Shown piece after piece: positions 33,124-41,967 of a stretch of DNA of 64,000 bases. Position 1 is the stretch's first letter. Each line of letters opens with the position of its first letter. Position numbers and translations under genes: made by a program. Source of the stretch: Hebobacterum sp964559435 (GTDB lineage Bacteria > Armatimonadota > Hebobacteria > Hebobacterales > Hebobacteraceae); contig CAZLHI010000002.1 of NCBI GenBank assembly GCA_964559435.1, positions 1 to 64,000 on the forward strand, in the 5' to 3' direction. The notes beneath the pieces are model-generated. The model searched no databases and was not told the origin of the DNA. It saw only the letters and a program-made list of their open reading frames with translations.

Positions 33124-35832
33124 CTACTGCGCGCTCGCAGCCGGTTCCTCTGTTGGGCCGGCAAGCGCGGCGACGTATCCGCCCGGGTGCAGGAACTCTC
33201 CTGCGGCACCGTGCACCTCCTCGGCGGTGATGCCAGCGAGAATGTGAGGGTACTCGTAGGCGTGGTAGAGGCCGAGATCGTAGAACGCGGCCAGCACGAG
33301 TTCGCGGGCGATCCCGGCGTAGGTCTCCATTCTGCGCGCGACCGTGCCCTTGACATAGTCCTTCCAGAGCTGCAGCTCTTCCGCCGAAGGCTCCTCCTGC
33401 TGAATACGGCGAAGCTCCTCCAGCGCCGCCTGCAGGGCCTTGTCGGCGTTCTCTGGGTTGACGCCCATGTGGAGCACCCACGGCCCGGGACCCCAGTATG
33501 CATAGTAGTAGCTGTACACGTAGTAGGCCAGTCCGAGTTCTTCCCGGATGTGCATGTTGAGCCGACTCATGAAGCTTCGGCCCAGCACGTAGTTCATAAG
33601 GTCGGCCTGATAGTACTCGGGGTGTCGTCGGCTGATGCCGGGAAATCCCAGCGCGATGTCCACCTGGGTCTTGTTGGGAATCGCCACCCGACAGGTCCGC
33701 GGCTGGCCGGGAACGTCCACCGCAGGCAACTCCGGCCTGGCGGGCTCGCCGAGCTGCTCCCATGGCCCCAGCGCCTTCCGGACCAGCGCCGCGGCCTCTT
33801 CCGGTTCGATGTCGCCCACGATTGCGAGAAGCGTGTTCTCGGGGCGATAGTACTGGGCATGGAAGCCGATGAGATCCTCCCGGGCGACGGATGAAACCGT
33901 CTCCGCCGTCCCAAGTCGCGGATAGTGGAAGGGGTGGCCCTCGGGGTAGAGCTGGGCGAACAGCTCCTTCTCGGCCACCTGGTGGGTGTCCTCATCACGA
34001 CGCTGCTGTGCGGCGATCAACTCCGAGCGCACGTTCTCAAGCTCGTCCTCGGGAAAAGCAGGCGTCATTAGCTGCTCGGCGGTTGCCTCGAGCAGCAGGC
34101 CCAGGTCTCCCTTCAGACAGCGTCCCGAGATCACCCCGACCTGCACGCCAGTGCCAAAAGAAAGCTCGGCCGCGGCGGTCTCCAGCTCCTCCCGTATCTC
34201 CTGCCAGGCCCGCCTCTCCGTCCCGCGGGATAGCATCTCGGCGCAGAAAGCGGCCAGGCCGGCCTTTCCCTCGGGGTCGAACACCGGACCGGCCATCACG
34301 TTGCCGTAGAGAGCGAGGAAGGGAGCGGCGTGGTTCACCTGGATCACCACGACTAGGCCGTTGTCGAGCTCCAGCCGATGAATCGGGGCCACCTCTCCGA
34401 CCCTCGCCGGGGGCGGCACCAGCATGTCGAGGCGGCCGGCCGACAGTGATTCGTCCCTGCGATTCCGCCAATGGACATCTGTAGGCGCAGGACTTCCGGC
34501 GGGAGCCGCGCCGGAGGCCTCGGGTGTGGGAATCAGCCAGCCGACGGTTCGGTTCTCCTGAGTGAAGTACTCGCGCGCGACGCGCTGAATATCATCGGGG
34601 GTCACGGCCTCAACCTTGTCAGAGAATGTCTCAAGGTATCGGTGATCGTGAATTAGGTGATAATAGCCGATCTGCTGTGCGAGCTTCGTGACCCCGTCGG
34701 CGGAGTAGATGAAGTTGGCCTTGGTCTTGTTCTTCGCCTTCGTGAGCTCGCGCTCGCCGACGATCTCGGTCTGGAGTTCGTCTATGATCGTGTCGAACGC
34801 CGCCTCCACCTTCTCGTGCTCGACGCCGGGGCGGATTGCGACCTCGAATGCGAAAACCGTCGGCTCAGGGTTCTCGTATTGCCAGCCACCTGCCGTGGAT
34901 GCGAGTCCGCTGTGAACCAGGGAGCGATAGACGCGACTGGTTCGCCCGCTGCTGACGATGTTCTGGAAGACCTCCAACGCCACATGATCGGGATGTTGGA
35001 TCGGGGGCACTTCGTAGACGGCATGGAAGTAGGCCGTTCGCCCGGGGACCTCCAACGTGACTCTCTTCTCTCCGGTAGGGCCCCGCCCCGGGTTCGGCGC
35101 TGGTGGCGCGGTATCGTCGGGGCTGATTGGACCGAAGTACTGCTCCGCCTTCCTGAACACCTCATCCGCGTCGACGTCGCCGACGACAACGAGCACGGCG
35201 TTGTTGGGGGCATAGTGGCTTCGATAGTAAGACAACACCTCATCGCGCGTCAGCGAGCGCAGGTCGTCCTTGTCGCCTATCACCGTCCGGCCGTATGGCT
35301 GGTCGGGGAACTGCTGGGCCATCACGTCGCGCCGGAGCAAGAAGGCCGGATCATTCTCGGCGCCCTCGAATTCGGAAAGCACCACGCCCCTCTCGGACTC
35401 GATGTCCTCCGCCGACAGGACACAGCGAGCCATGCGCTCGGACTCTATGTCGAAGGCGAGATCGAGAGCGTCGGCCGGAAGCGTCTCGACATAGGCCGTA
35501 TAGTCCATTGACGTGAAACCGTTGAGATAGCCGCCCTGGGCCGTGACGAGGCGGTTCATCTGCCGGCCGCTCAGCCGTTCCGTTCCCTTGAACGCCATGT
35601 GTTCCAGAAAGTGGCTGATCCCGGCCTGGCCGGCAGGTTCGTGCCGGATTCCAATGCGGTACCAGATGAAGGACGACAGGAGGGGAGCAGAGTGGTCCTC
35701 CTGTACCAGCACCTCCAGTCCGTTGGCAAGAGTTCGCTGCTGGATGCCATCGGGATTGGCACTGGTTGAGCTGCTGGTCATGAGCACGATGACTGCTGTG
35801 GCGAGCAGAAGCGAGAAGGCTGTTCCGGTCAT
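33124..35832 (-). CDS. M16-family zinc metallopeptidase (two-domain, secreted)
   Basis: 902 aa. An N-terminal hydrophobic signal (about 5-20) is followed by a typical M16 pair. The first domain has the inverted zinc motif HFLEH at 74-78 and the third ligand Glu154 (VVLSEFEG), 76 residues later as in the family. The second domain (from about 450) lacks HxxEH and would form the non-catalytic half of the clam shell that encloses peptide substrates. Enzymes like this degrade small peptides in the periplasm or process exported proteins. It is the last gene of the mreD-mrdA operon, 26 bases after the TPR/zinc-ribbon gene, and converges with the permease gene. Confidence 0.93.
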   Translation of the reverse strand: MTGTAFSLLLATAVIVLMTSSSTSANPDGIQQRTLANGLEVLVQEDHSAPLLSSFIWYRIGIRHEPAGQAGISHFLEHMAFKGTERLSGRQMNRLVTAQGGYLNGFTSMDYTAYVETLPADALDLAFDIESERMARCVLSAEDIESERGVVLSEFEGAENDPAFLLRRDVMAQQFPDQPYGRTVIGDKDDLRSLTRDEVLSYYRSHYAPNNAVLVVVGDVDADEVFRKAEQYFGPISPDDTAPPAPNPGRGPTGEKRVTLEVPGRTAYFHAVYEVPPIQHPDHVALEVFQNIVSSGRTSRVYRSLVHSGLASTAGGWQYENPEPTVFAFEVAIRPGVEHEKVEAAFDTIIDELQTEIVGERELTKAKNKTKANFIYSADGVTKLAQQIGYYHLIHDHRYLETFSDKVEAVTPDDIQRVAREYFTQENRTVGWLIPTPEASGAAPAGSPAPTDVHWRNRRDESLSAGRLDMLVPPPARVGEVAPIHRLELDNGLVVVIQVNHAAPFLALYGNVMAGPVFDPEGKAGLAAFCAEMLSRGTERRAWQEIREELETAAAELSFGTGVQVGVISGRCLKGDLGLLLEATAEQLMTPAFPEDELENVRSELIAAQQRRDEDTHQVAEKELFAQLYPEGHPFHYPRLGTAETVSSVAREDLIGFHAQYYRPENTLLAIVGDIEPEEAAALVRKALGPWEQLGEPARPELPAVDVPGQPRTCRVAIPNKTQVDIALGFPGISRRHPEYYQADLMNYVLGRSFMSRLNMHIREELGLAYYVYSYYYAYWGPGPWVLHMGVNPENADKALQAALEELRRIQQEEPSAEELQLWKDYVKGTVARRMETYAGIARELVLAAFYDLGLYHAYEYPHILAGITAEEVHGAAGEFLHPGGYVAALAGPTEEPAASAQ

Positions 35833-35858
35833 GTCATTTCACTCCATGGCAACTTCGG

Positions 35859-36647
35859 TCATCCTGTGCGTCGCCGCATGCGAGCGCTCAGCACGATGAC
35901 GAATACCGGCGCAACGACGAACACAGCTATACTCATCAGCTTCATCGCCCCCGGCGCCCAGGAGAGCACCGCGATGACAGCGGCCAGCCCCCCCAGACCC
36001 GCGCCCATCCATAGAGCCTTGCACCACGGCTCGATGACGCGCAGGGCATGTCGCCAGGTCTCGATCGTTGAGTAAAGCCGGCCGCACTCTGGGCACATCG
36101 CTTCTTGGGGGGGACGAGCTGCACCGCAGCGCGGACACGACATCCCCTTCTGTGTTGCCCGCTCGACTTCCGTCCTCATCTGCTCCAGCCAGTATCGCTC
36201 CTCCCTCAGGGAAGGGTCGAGCTGCAGGGCGGCCTCGTACTCCTTCGCGGCCAGCTCGTGCTCGCCGAGGCGACGATGGACGTCCGCAAGCAGGGAATGG
36301 GCGTGGGGATTGTCCGGGTAGTTTTCGATGGCCTGGCGGTATTTCGCGATCTCGACTTCGTTCAGCCGGTCCGTGATCGCATGATCCGCGTAGCGCCCGA
36401 GACCTCGAAGCAGCAGTGCCGTGCCGAACACTCCCGCCGACAGCACCAGAAGGCCGGGCCCGCCGTGGAGCGCGAGCGAGACAGAGAAGAACATTAGCAC
36501 GAAAAGCCCAAGTCCGAGCACGACGGCTTCCCGCGCGGAGATACGCCGATCGAAGAGGGCCGAGAGAATCCAGAATCCCCCCGCAAATCCGATCAGCGCG
36601 CACACCACAATCTTGAAGGTAGTGGCGAAGGCTTCCCCAAACGGCAT
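35859..36647 (-). CDS. Membrane protein with TPR and zinc-ribbon domains
   Basis: 262 aa. Two N-terminal helices (about 10-30 and 42-62) and a possible third, a TPR pair in the middle (AKYRQAIENYPDNPHAHSLL then RRLGEHELAAKEYEAALQLD), a four-cysteine zinc ribbon (CPRCG and CPECG, about 168-188) and two C-terminal helices. The soluble part probably faces the cytoplasm, where zinc ribbons are usual. I do not recognise a named family. It lies in the mreD-mrdA operon, 14 bases from its upstream neighbour, so a role in wall synthesis or protein turnover at the membrane is possible but unproven. Confidence 0.8.
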   Translation of the reverse strand: MPFGEAFATTFKIVVCALIGFAGGFWILSALFDRRISAREAVVLGLGLFVLMFFSVSLALHGGPGLLVLSAGVFGTALLLRGLGRYADHAITDRLNEVEIAKYRQAIENYPDNPHAHSLLADVHRRLGEHELAAKEYEAALQLDPSLREERYWLEQMRTEVERATQKGMSCPRCGAARPPQEAMCPECGRLYSTIETWRHALRVIEPWCKALWMGAGLGGLAAVIAVLSWAPGAMKLMSIAVFVVAPVFVIVLSARMRRRTG

Positions 36648-36661
36648 TCTATGTGGTGCCC

Positions 36662-37525
36662 TCAGTCTGTGACGATGGGACGGCCGTCGATTGCGAGCAG
36701 CTGGACCTCGAATGCCACCCTCAGATTGGCCAAGATGTCGAACGCCTCCGTCGTTCCGCCCAGGTCCAGCGAAGTTGTCGACTCGGTGCGCAGATCCATC
36801 TCGCCACTGTGGCTCAAGGCGAGTCCTTTCTCCACAAGGAGTTGCAGCTCCGATTTGTCAGTCGAACGCCCAGTCAGGTCCGTCTCAAGCCCAAGCGCTG
36901 GACTCGCCTCTCTCAGCGCCAAATCAGCCGATTTGCTGCTGGAGATGCGCGCAATCGTCCCCGCCGCCATCTCCGACAGCGACACGAGTTGATTCACCTG
37001 GTGCGCGCCGCCAGCGTCGGTCTGCCACGTGTCTCCTGGCTCCACTCTGTACGCCGGCAAGATGACGAACTGCGGCTGCGCGAGCAATGATAGGAAGGCT
37101 CGCGCACGAGGCCCCGCGGCTTGTTCGCCTGTTGCCACCGACACGTCGAGCAGTTCCCCGCGCGGGGTCATATGTACGTGTACCGCGGGCCAGTTGGGCG
37201 GCATACCGCCGGCGAGGTTCCCCGTATGATCGGTCACCTTCAGGAGACGTCCCTCCACTCTCAGCCAGAGCGTTTCGTCGATGCTCTTCGCAATCACTTC
37301 CTCGACCATCTGCAGCTCCGCCCTCCAGTGCACGGGCAGGCGCTCTCCGAGGCTTGTTTGCTCTCCTCGCACATCCAGCACCATGCGGTACTCGGCCACC
37401 TGTCCGAGCGGGCGATCATATCGTAACTCAAACCCAGCGCGGGCCGCCGGGGCTTCGCTTGGCTTGGGAAGGCCGGGACAGAGGAACGCGGACGAGACGG
37501 CCAATACAGCTATCAGGGAGATCAT
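36662..37525 (-). CDS. Secreted protein of unknown function in the mreD-mrdA operon
   Basis: About 287 aa from ATG 37525, whose ATGA overlaps the PBP2 stop; the longer frame to 37582 is disfavoured. An N-terminal signal peptide (ISLIAVLAVSSAFLCPG) is followed by an all-beta-looking region that reads as two similar halves: LGQVAEYRMVLDVRG with a strand-rich stretch, and QLLVEKGLALSHSGEMDL. This arrangement resembles uncharacterised lipid-binding-like secreted domains, but I cannot assign a family. A cysteine follows the signal without a proper lipobox. Strict coupling to mrdA suggests action in the periplasm alongside PBP2. Confidence 0.72.
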   Translation of the reverse strand: MISLIAVLAVSSAFLCPGLPKPSEAPAARAGFELRYDRPLGQVAEYRMVLDVRGEQTSLGERLPVHWRAELQMVEEVIAKSIDETLWLRVEGRLLKVTDHTGNLAGGMPPNWPAVHVHMTPRGELLDVSVATGEQAAGPRARAFLSLLAQPQFVILPAYRVEPGDTWQTDAGGAHQVNQLVSLSEMAAGTIARISSSKSADLALREASPALGLETDLTGRSTDKSELQLLVEKGLALSHSGEMDLRTESTTSLDLGGTTEAFDILANLRVAFEVQLLAIDGRPIVTD

Positions 37526-39318
37526 TGGCGTGATTCCCCGGATGCAACACGACCATCCGCGATCTGCTGCGGTCTGCCCCATGGAGGTCGCTCAGCCGCG
37601 GGCAGAAGGGCTGTATCGAAGATGTAGCGAGCAATGGGCGCCGCGACCTCGCTGCCGTTGCCACCGTGCTCGACGACAACTGCCACAGCCAGCCTTGGAT
37701 TCTCCGCCGGAGCATAGCCCCCAAACCACGCATGAGGTCCGCCGCCGGGAGCCTGCGCCGTGCCGGTCTTGCCAGCTATCTTGTAGCGGTCTGTGGCTAT
37801 CCGGGCGCCCGTCCCCCCCGGGGCGACCACCGCCTGCATTCCAGCCTGCAAAGCCCGGATGGTAGCCGGCCTCAAGTCAGCAGAGCGTTTCGCCGCGTCA
37901 TACGTAGGTGCCGACTCTCCCTCAATACGCAGAATCACGTGGGGCTGCACGCGATAGCCGCCATTTGCCACTACTGCCATCTCGCGCGCGACTTGGAGTG
38001 GCGTAACAAGGCAGTCTCCCTGTCCGACTGCCATCTGGCATGTGTCTCCTGGGTACCAGGGCTCGCGGCGGCTCGCGCGCTTCCAGTCAGGCGTCGGGAC
38101 CAGGCCTTCGGACTCCTCCGGAAGATCGATATCACATTCGTCACCCAGCCCGAACCGGCCCGCCATCTTGGCCATTGTTTCCGGCCCCACACGCCGACCC
38201 AGGGTGGCGAACATCGCGTTGCACGACTGCGCGAACCCTCTCATGAAGCTGAGCTTGCCGTGGCCGCTACGCTTCCAACAGCGCAGCCCCCAGGACCCTA
38301 TGCGGTACACACCATCACAGTGGAATCGCTCGCTCGTGGTGCACTGACCGGCCTCGAGCGCGGCGGCGGCCGTGACTATCTTGAACAGAGAGCCCGGCGG
38401 GTACTGCGCCGTGGTCGCCCGGTTGTGCTGGGGGTGGTCCGGGCCGCTCAGCCGGCGCCAGTCCGCTGGGCTCAAAGGGCCGACGAACAGGTTCGGGTCG
38501 TACGACGGACTGCTGGCCAGGGCCAGTATCTCTCCGGTCCGGGGATCCATCGCCACCACTGCCCCGGGGCGATTCGCCAGGGCTTCCTCGGCCGCCCGCT
38601 GGAGGTCGAGGTCCAGCGTCAGCCAGATGCTTCGCCCGGGCTCTGGGTCCACAGTGCCGAGAGTCCTGATCCTTCGCCCGCGCGCATCGACCTCGACCTG
38701 ATCCCCGCCGTCGATCCCTCGGAGCACATGCTCGGCAACCTTCTCGACCCCAGCCTTTCCGATGAGATCGAGCGGTCGATACGCGACGTTGTCCGGCCGG
38801 CGCAGTTCCTCGCTGCTGATTTCCCTCACATATCCCAGGACGTGGGCGGCTAGCTGTCCTTCGGGGTAGAACCGCACGGCGTCGGCCAGCACGCCAACGC
38901 CGGAGAAGTAGAGAAAATGCTCCGCCAGCCGGGCAACGACGTCCTCAGGGGCGTCTCGGCGAAGTACGACAGGCTCGTGTCGCGAAGTCCCCCGACGGTG
39001 CAAGTGTGCCAACAGGTCGTCTTTTGGCAGGTCCACGAGCCTGGCCAGCTCTGCCAGCGGGTCGTCGGATCCAGGAACGGCCAGCTCCGCGGGGACGACG
39101 GTGATCGAGAACGATGGCCGACTCGTGGCCAGCACGCGCCCCTGCCGGTCGCATATGTCGCCACGTGGAGCCAGACGCCTCACTATGCGGATCCGGTTCT
39201 CGTCAGCTAGCTCGCGGTTGCGCTCACCCTCGATTATCTGAAGCTGCACGAGACGAGCCAACACCAAAGCACACGCGATTACAACCAAGACGCGGAACGC
39301 GACAAGGCGCTGCCCCAT
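37522..39318 (-). CDS. mrdA: Penicillin-binding protein 2 (elongation transpeptidase)
   Basis: 598 aa. D,D-transpeptidase of the rod-elongation machinery that cross-links peptidoglycan outside the inner membrane. One N-terminal membrane helix (about 8-27), a pedestal domain with RRLAPRGDICDRQGRVLA, and the transpeptidase domain with catalytic Ser310 in the SxxK motif (PPGSLFKIV), SCN at 365-367 and KTGT (AGKTGTAQAPGG) near the C-terminus. Cys334 and Cys347 are positioned as in many PBP2 proteins. It starts three bases after mreD and overlaps the next gene. Confidence 0.95.
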   Translation of the reverse strand: MGQRLVAFRVLVVIACALVLARLVQLQIIEGERNRELADENRIRIVRRLAPRGDICDRQGRVLATSRPSFSITVVPAELAVPGSDDPLAELARLVDLPKDDLLAHLHRRGTSRHEPVVLRRDAPEDVVARLAEHFLYFSGVGVLADAVRFYPEGQLAAHVLGYVREISSEELRRPDNVAYRPLDLIGKAGVEKVAEHVLRGIDGGDQVEVDARGRRIRTLGTVDPEPGRSIWLTLDLDLQRAAEEALANRPGAVVAMDPRTGEILALASSPSYDPNLFVGPLSPADWRRLSGPDHPQHNRATTAQYPPGSLFKIVTAAAALEAGQCTTSERFHCDGVYRIGSWGLRCWKRSGHGKLSFMRGFAQSCNAMFATLGRRVGPETMAKMAGRFGLGDECDIDLPEESEGLVPTPDWKRASRREPWYPGDTCQMAVGQGDCLVTPLQVAREMAVVANGGYRVQPHVILRIEGESAPTYDAAKRSADLRPATIRALQAGMQAVVAPGGTGARIATDRYKIAGKTGTAQAPGGGPHAWFGGYAPAENPRLAVAVVVEHGGNGSEVAAPIARYIFDTALLPAAERPPWGRPQQIADGRVASGESRQ

Positions 39319-39321
39319 CTC

Positions 39322-39816
39322 TCAACTCACCTCTGCGCTTCGCCCGACCAACGCCTGCCGAGCGCGCAACACCAGCCAAAAGGCAATCGGAGTAAGGACT
39401 GCGTGATACACCATGCGCCCCAGCACCAGCCTTCCGGCGCCGGCCCACATGCTTCGCCCGGACAGCACGAGAAACACCACCTCGTTTGCCACCGTCAGCA
39501 GGCCGCCAGCGACCGTGGGCACGAGCCAGTTCTCCCGGAATAGCTTGGTGCCGAGCAGCCCGGCGGCGAGCCCGCTGGCCCCCTTGCTGATGGACAAAGG
39601 CGCCGTCATTGATTGGTGCAGCGAACCCTCCAGGATTCCCGAACCAAAGCCGATGGCCATCCCGGCCCGCGGCCCGCCGAGAAGACCCGCGCAGACGGTC
39701 CAGACGAAGAGCAGATCCGGCGGAACCCCTGCCAGACTCAGCCGCGCGCCCAGCGTGGCCTGAACCACGGCCAGTACGCAGGTGGCAACCACCCCAGCAA
39801 GAATCAGCTGCGCCAT
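39322..39816 (-). CDS. mreD: Rod-shape-determining membrane protein MreD
   Basis: About 164 aa from ATG 39816, with AAAGG upstream; the open frame runs further to 39924 but the leader is not family-like. Five hydrophobic helices, including GVPPDLLFVWTVCAGLLGGP and a terminal GRMVYHAVLTPIAFWLVL, match MreD in size and helix layout. MreD is a membrane member of the elongasome beside PBP2 and RodA. It leads directly into mrdA. mreB and mreC, which normally precede it, are absent: upstream is a non-coding stretch and a small unknown gene. Confidence 0.85.
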   Translation of the reverse strand: MAQLILAGVVATCVLAVVQATLGARLSLAGVPPDLLFVWTVCAGLLGGPRAGMAIGFGSGILEGSLHQSMTAPLSISKGASGLAAGLLGTKLFRENWLVPTVAGGLLTVANEVVFLVLSGRSMWAGAGRLVLGRMVYHAVLTPIAFWLVLRARQALVGRSAEVS

Positions 39817-39911
39817 AAGGGCCTTTCGATGCCGGTTGAAGCAGGCTGTGTGGATAGGTTCCACATTTGCGCTGCACCCCCCTCCTGAGTCCTGCCGTCC
39901 GGCCAAAGCAA

Positions 39912-39935
39912 CAGGGCGGAGCAAGCTCCGCCCTG
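39912..39935 (-). terminator. 11-bp perfect hairpin upstream of mreD
   Basis: CAGGGCGGAGC (39912-39922) and its exact complement (39925-39935). Read on the minus strand it is followed by TTGCTTTGG, a modest T-rich tail. It sits about 95 bases ahead of the mreD start and about 100 bases past the small ORF, so it may end the small gene's transcript or act as an attenuator for the mreD operon. Confidence 0.5.
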
Positions 39936-40036
39936 CTCGTCGCGGGAGATGAGTGACCTCGTCTCCCCGTCTGCTACTGTCGCCGACCTTCGCCGCTCAG
40001 TCCGATCGATTCCTCCGCCGCGAAGGCAGAGTCGTG

Positions 40037-40297
40037 TCAGTCCGCAACGATTCCCGTTGTCTGCGTGTCCGTCCCCCGACCGGACCGCGTCTCTGATCCT
40101 GTCCGTTGGGCCTCGAGGTCCCGGCGTCTGAAGGACTGGTCGATCTGCTCGTGCCAGCTCAGCACCGCCTCCTCGTAGGAGCCCCGTGCGGGAAACCAGC
40201 CTACTTCGTTGCTGCGCCCTCTGTCCACGCTTGTTGCTCCTGAGCCCCTAGCCCGAGGCTGGTAGGATTGGATCAGCACAGGTGGGAACAAAGACAT
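40037..40297 (-). CDS. Small hypothetical protein
   Basis: About 86 aa from ATG 40297. No family recognised. The middle (WFPARGSYEEAVLSWHEQID) reads like a structured, partly helical segment and the tail is charged and disordered-looking. Support comes from context: a near-consensus minus-strand promoter about 80 bases upstream (40377-40406) and a strong hairpin downstream (39912-39935). The ribosome site is weak, so this may instead be a structured leader for mreD. Confidence 0.35.
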   Translation of the reverse strand: MSLFPPVLIQSYQPRARGSGATSVDRGRSNEVGWFPARGSYEEAVLSWHEQIDQSFRRRDLEAQRTGSETRSGRGTDTQTTGIVAD

Positions 40298-40376
40298 CGT
40301 TCGCCGTGGTAACCCAACAGATTTGCCCCCTCGTCGGCGGTTCGCCGCCGCCCCGCCTCTGCCGATTCCAGGTGCA

Positions 40377-40406
40377 AACATACAACAGCCGCCCCGCCTG
40401 TGTCAA
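40377..40406 (-). promoter_or_regulatory. Sigma-70-type promoter
   Basis: On the minus strand TTGACA (40406-40401), 18-base spacer, TATGTT (40382-40377). It would drive the small ORF at 40037-40297 and possibly the mreD-mrdA operon. A 6-bp hairpin with a four-base loop (40335-40350) falls in the transcribed leader. Confidence 0.5.
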
Positions 40407-40555
40407 TCTAAACTTGCCAGGTGACAACCGATCTTGTTCACAACAGATTACATGGCTCAGGTCCTCATGGCGAGTCCCGTTCTCAGCCTCACAAAAGCAG
40501 CGGACCCCCTCGCGAGGGCCCGCGCAAATCGACTGCTCTCTTTGTTCTCGGCGAA

Positions 40556-40954
40556 CTACAAATCGCTTTCCGGCAGGGGCTGCCTGTAGTACACTTCTTG
40601 CCTGAGAATGCGCCCCGTCTCTGTGTCCAGCAAGACATATCCCTTGACCAGTTGGGGCCAGACCACAGGCTGGTTCATGACGTCCAACCCCACTCGTCTC
40701 GTTACCGCAGTTACGTAGCCGTCAACGGAATAGCGGCCGATCTTTTCCCCCGCCGGGTTCACCGGCTGCTCTAGCACCTGACCCTTCGAGGTGATGAGCC
40801 TGCCGGTCGCCGTATCCAGCACCAAATCCGGCACGGCCACCTGAAATCGACCGACGTCATCCTCCTTCTCCTCCTCGGCCACGCCGCCGGCAATGCCATA
40901 CCCAAGAAGAGCCACGACCGCGAGGACTACGACTGCCGCCCCCAATACCTTCAT
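40556..40954 (-). CDS. Small membrane-anchored or secreted protein of unknown function
   Basis: About 132 aa from ATG 40954, with AGAGGCGAG before it. The N-terminus is a hydrophobic helix (VLGAAVVVLAVVALLGYGIA) that anchors or secretes the rest, followed by an acidic EEEKEDD patch. Two copies of an L-D-T-x-T-G-R motif (VLDTATGRLIT and LLDTETGRILR) frame a beta-rich domain of about 85 residues. This motif recurs in small bacterial exported proteins, but I cannot name the family. A plausible promoter lies at 41007-41035. Confidence 0.7.
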   Translation of the reverse strand: MKVLGAAVVVLAVVALLGYGIAGGVAEEEKEDDVGRFQVAVPDLVLDTATGRLITSKGQVLEQPVNPAGEKIGRYSVDGYVTAVTRRVGLDVMNQPVVWPQLVKGYVLLDTETGRILRQEVYYRQPLPESDL

Positions 40955-41006
40955 AGCTCGCTCGCCTCTCTGCACTGGGATCTCCTTTCTCGCCGCACTC
41001 ATGTGC

Positions 41007-41035
41007 AATATACCATATGTGGTTCCCTGTGTCGT
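41007..41035 (-). promoter_or_regulatory. Candidate promoter of the small exported protein
   Basis: Minus strand: ACGACA (41035-41030), 17-base spacer, TATATT (41012-41007). The predicted start of transcription is about 45 bases before ATG 40954. The surrounding AT-rich patch stands out in this GC-rich sequence. Confidence 0.45.
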
Positions 41036-41092
41036 GCCGTGGAAGGGACAGGGCCAACACAGCCAGAACCCCCTATCCTCGTGACGCGACCG

Positions 41093-41953
41093 ATGCCAGA
41101 GCCGAGGCCTTTTCGGCTGATTGCACTCGACCTCGACGGCACTCTGCTCGACGACCAGAGGAACATCTCTTCCGCGGACGAAGCCGCTCTCAGGCGCTTC
41201 TTTTCTGGCGGGGGCACCGTCGTCCTCGCCTCCGGCCGCATGACACCGAACATCCGACCGTTCTACGATGCGATCGGCATCGACGGACCCACGATAGGAT
41301 ACAACGGCGCTCTCGCCCGAGATTCACGGGCGGCCGGCAGCGGCGTCATCCTGGAAACGCCAGTGCCGGCTCGCTATGGCGACGAGATCATCGAGTATAC
41401 ACGTCGTGAGCACTTCCACCTCAACTACTACATCGGCGAGAAGCTATACGCGCGGGAGGACCCCGATCTCCGGCGCTTTGCTGAGCTTTACTCGCGCCAG
41501 ACCGGTGCGCTGTTTCGTTTCGTGCCCGACCTCGAGCGTTTCAAAGGAAGCGAGCCCACGAAGCTCATTATCATCACCGACCCGACTGTCCCGGAGCGGC
41601 CGGACCCCCGGCATCGGGATGAGCTCTATGACTTCTGGTACGCGCGCTGGGGAGAGGAACTCGGGGTGATGCTCTACAAGACAAATCCCGAGTACCTCGA
41701 ATTCTGCCACCGGGACGCAAGCAAGGGGACAGCGCTGCTGGCCGTCGCCCGACACTACGGAATCGAGCAGTCGCTCACCATGGCATTCGGCGACAACTTC
41801 AACGACGTCTCGATGCTCCGTGCCGCCGGCTGCGGCGTAGCGGTCGCGAACGCGAACCAGGAGGCCCTCGAGGCCGCAGACTGGGTATCGCCTTTGAGCA
41901 ACAATGAGAGTGCAGTTGCGGACGCCATCGAACGTCTGGTGACCGATGTGTAG
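41093..41953 (+). CDS. HAD-superfamily hydrolase, Cof/class IIB type
   Basis: About 286 aa from ATG 41093 (GTG 41081 is an alternative). HAD motif I is ALDLDGTLLDD (nucleophile and acid Asp), motif II ASGR, the conserved Lys follows in DASKGTAL and motif IV is FGDNFNDVSML. The IIB cap (about 85-190) is inserted between motifs II and III, as in the Cof family of sugar-phosphate and nucleotide phosphatases. Substrate unknown. It reads away from the small exported-protein gene and converges with the LarA-like gene. Confidence 0.92.
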   Translation: MPEPRPFRLIALDLDGTLLDDQRNISSADEAALRRFFSGGGTVVLASGRMTPNIRPFYDAIGIDGPTIGYNGALARDSRAAGSGVILETPVPARYGDEIIEYTRREHFHLNYYIGEKLYAREDPDLRRFAELYSRQTGALFRFVPDLERFKGSEPTKLIIITDPTVPERPDPRHRDELYDFWYARWGEELGVMLYKTNPEYLEFCHRDASKGTALLAVARHYGIEQSLTMAFGDNFNDVSMLRAAGCGVAVANANQEALEAADWVSPLSNNESAVADAIERLVTDV

Positions 41954-41967
41954 AGACTCCGCGTGCC

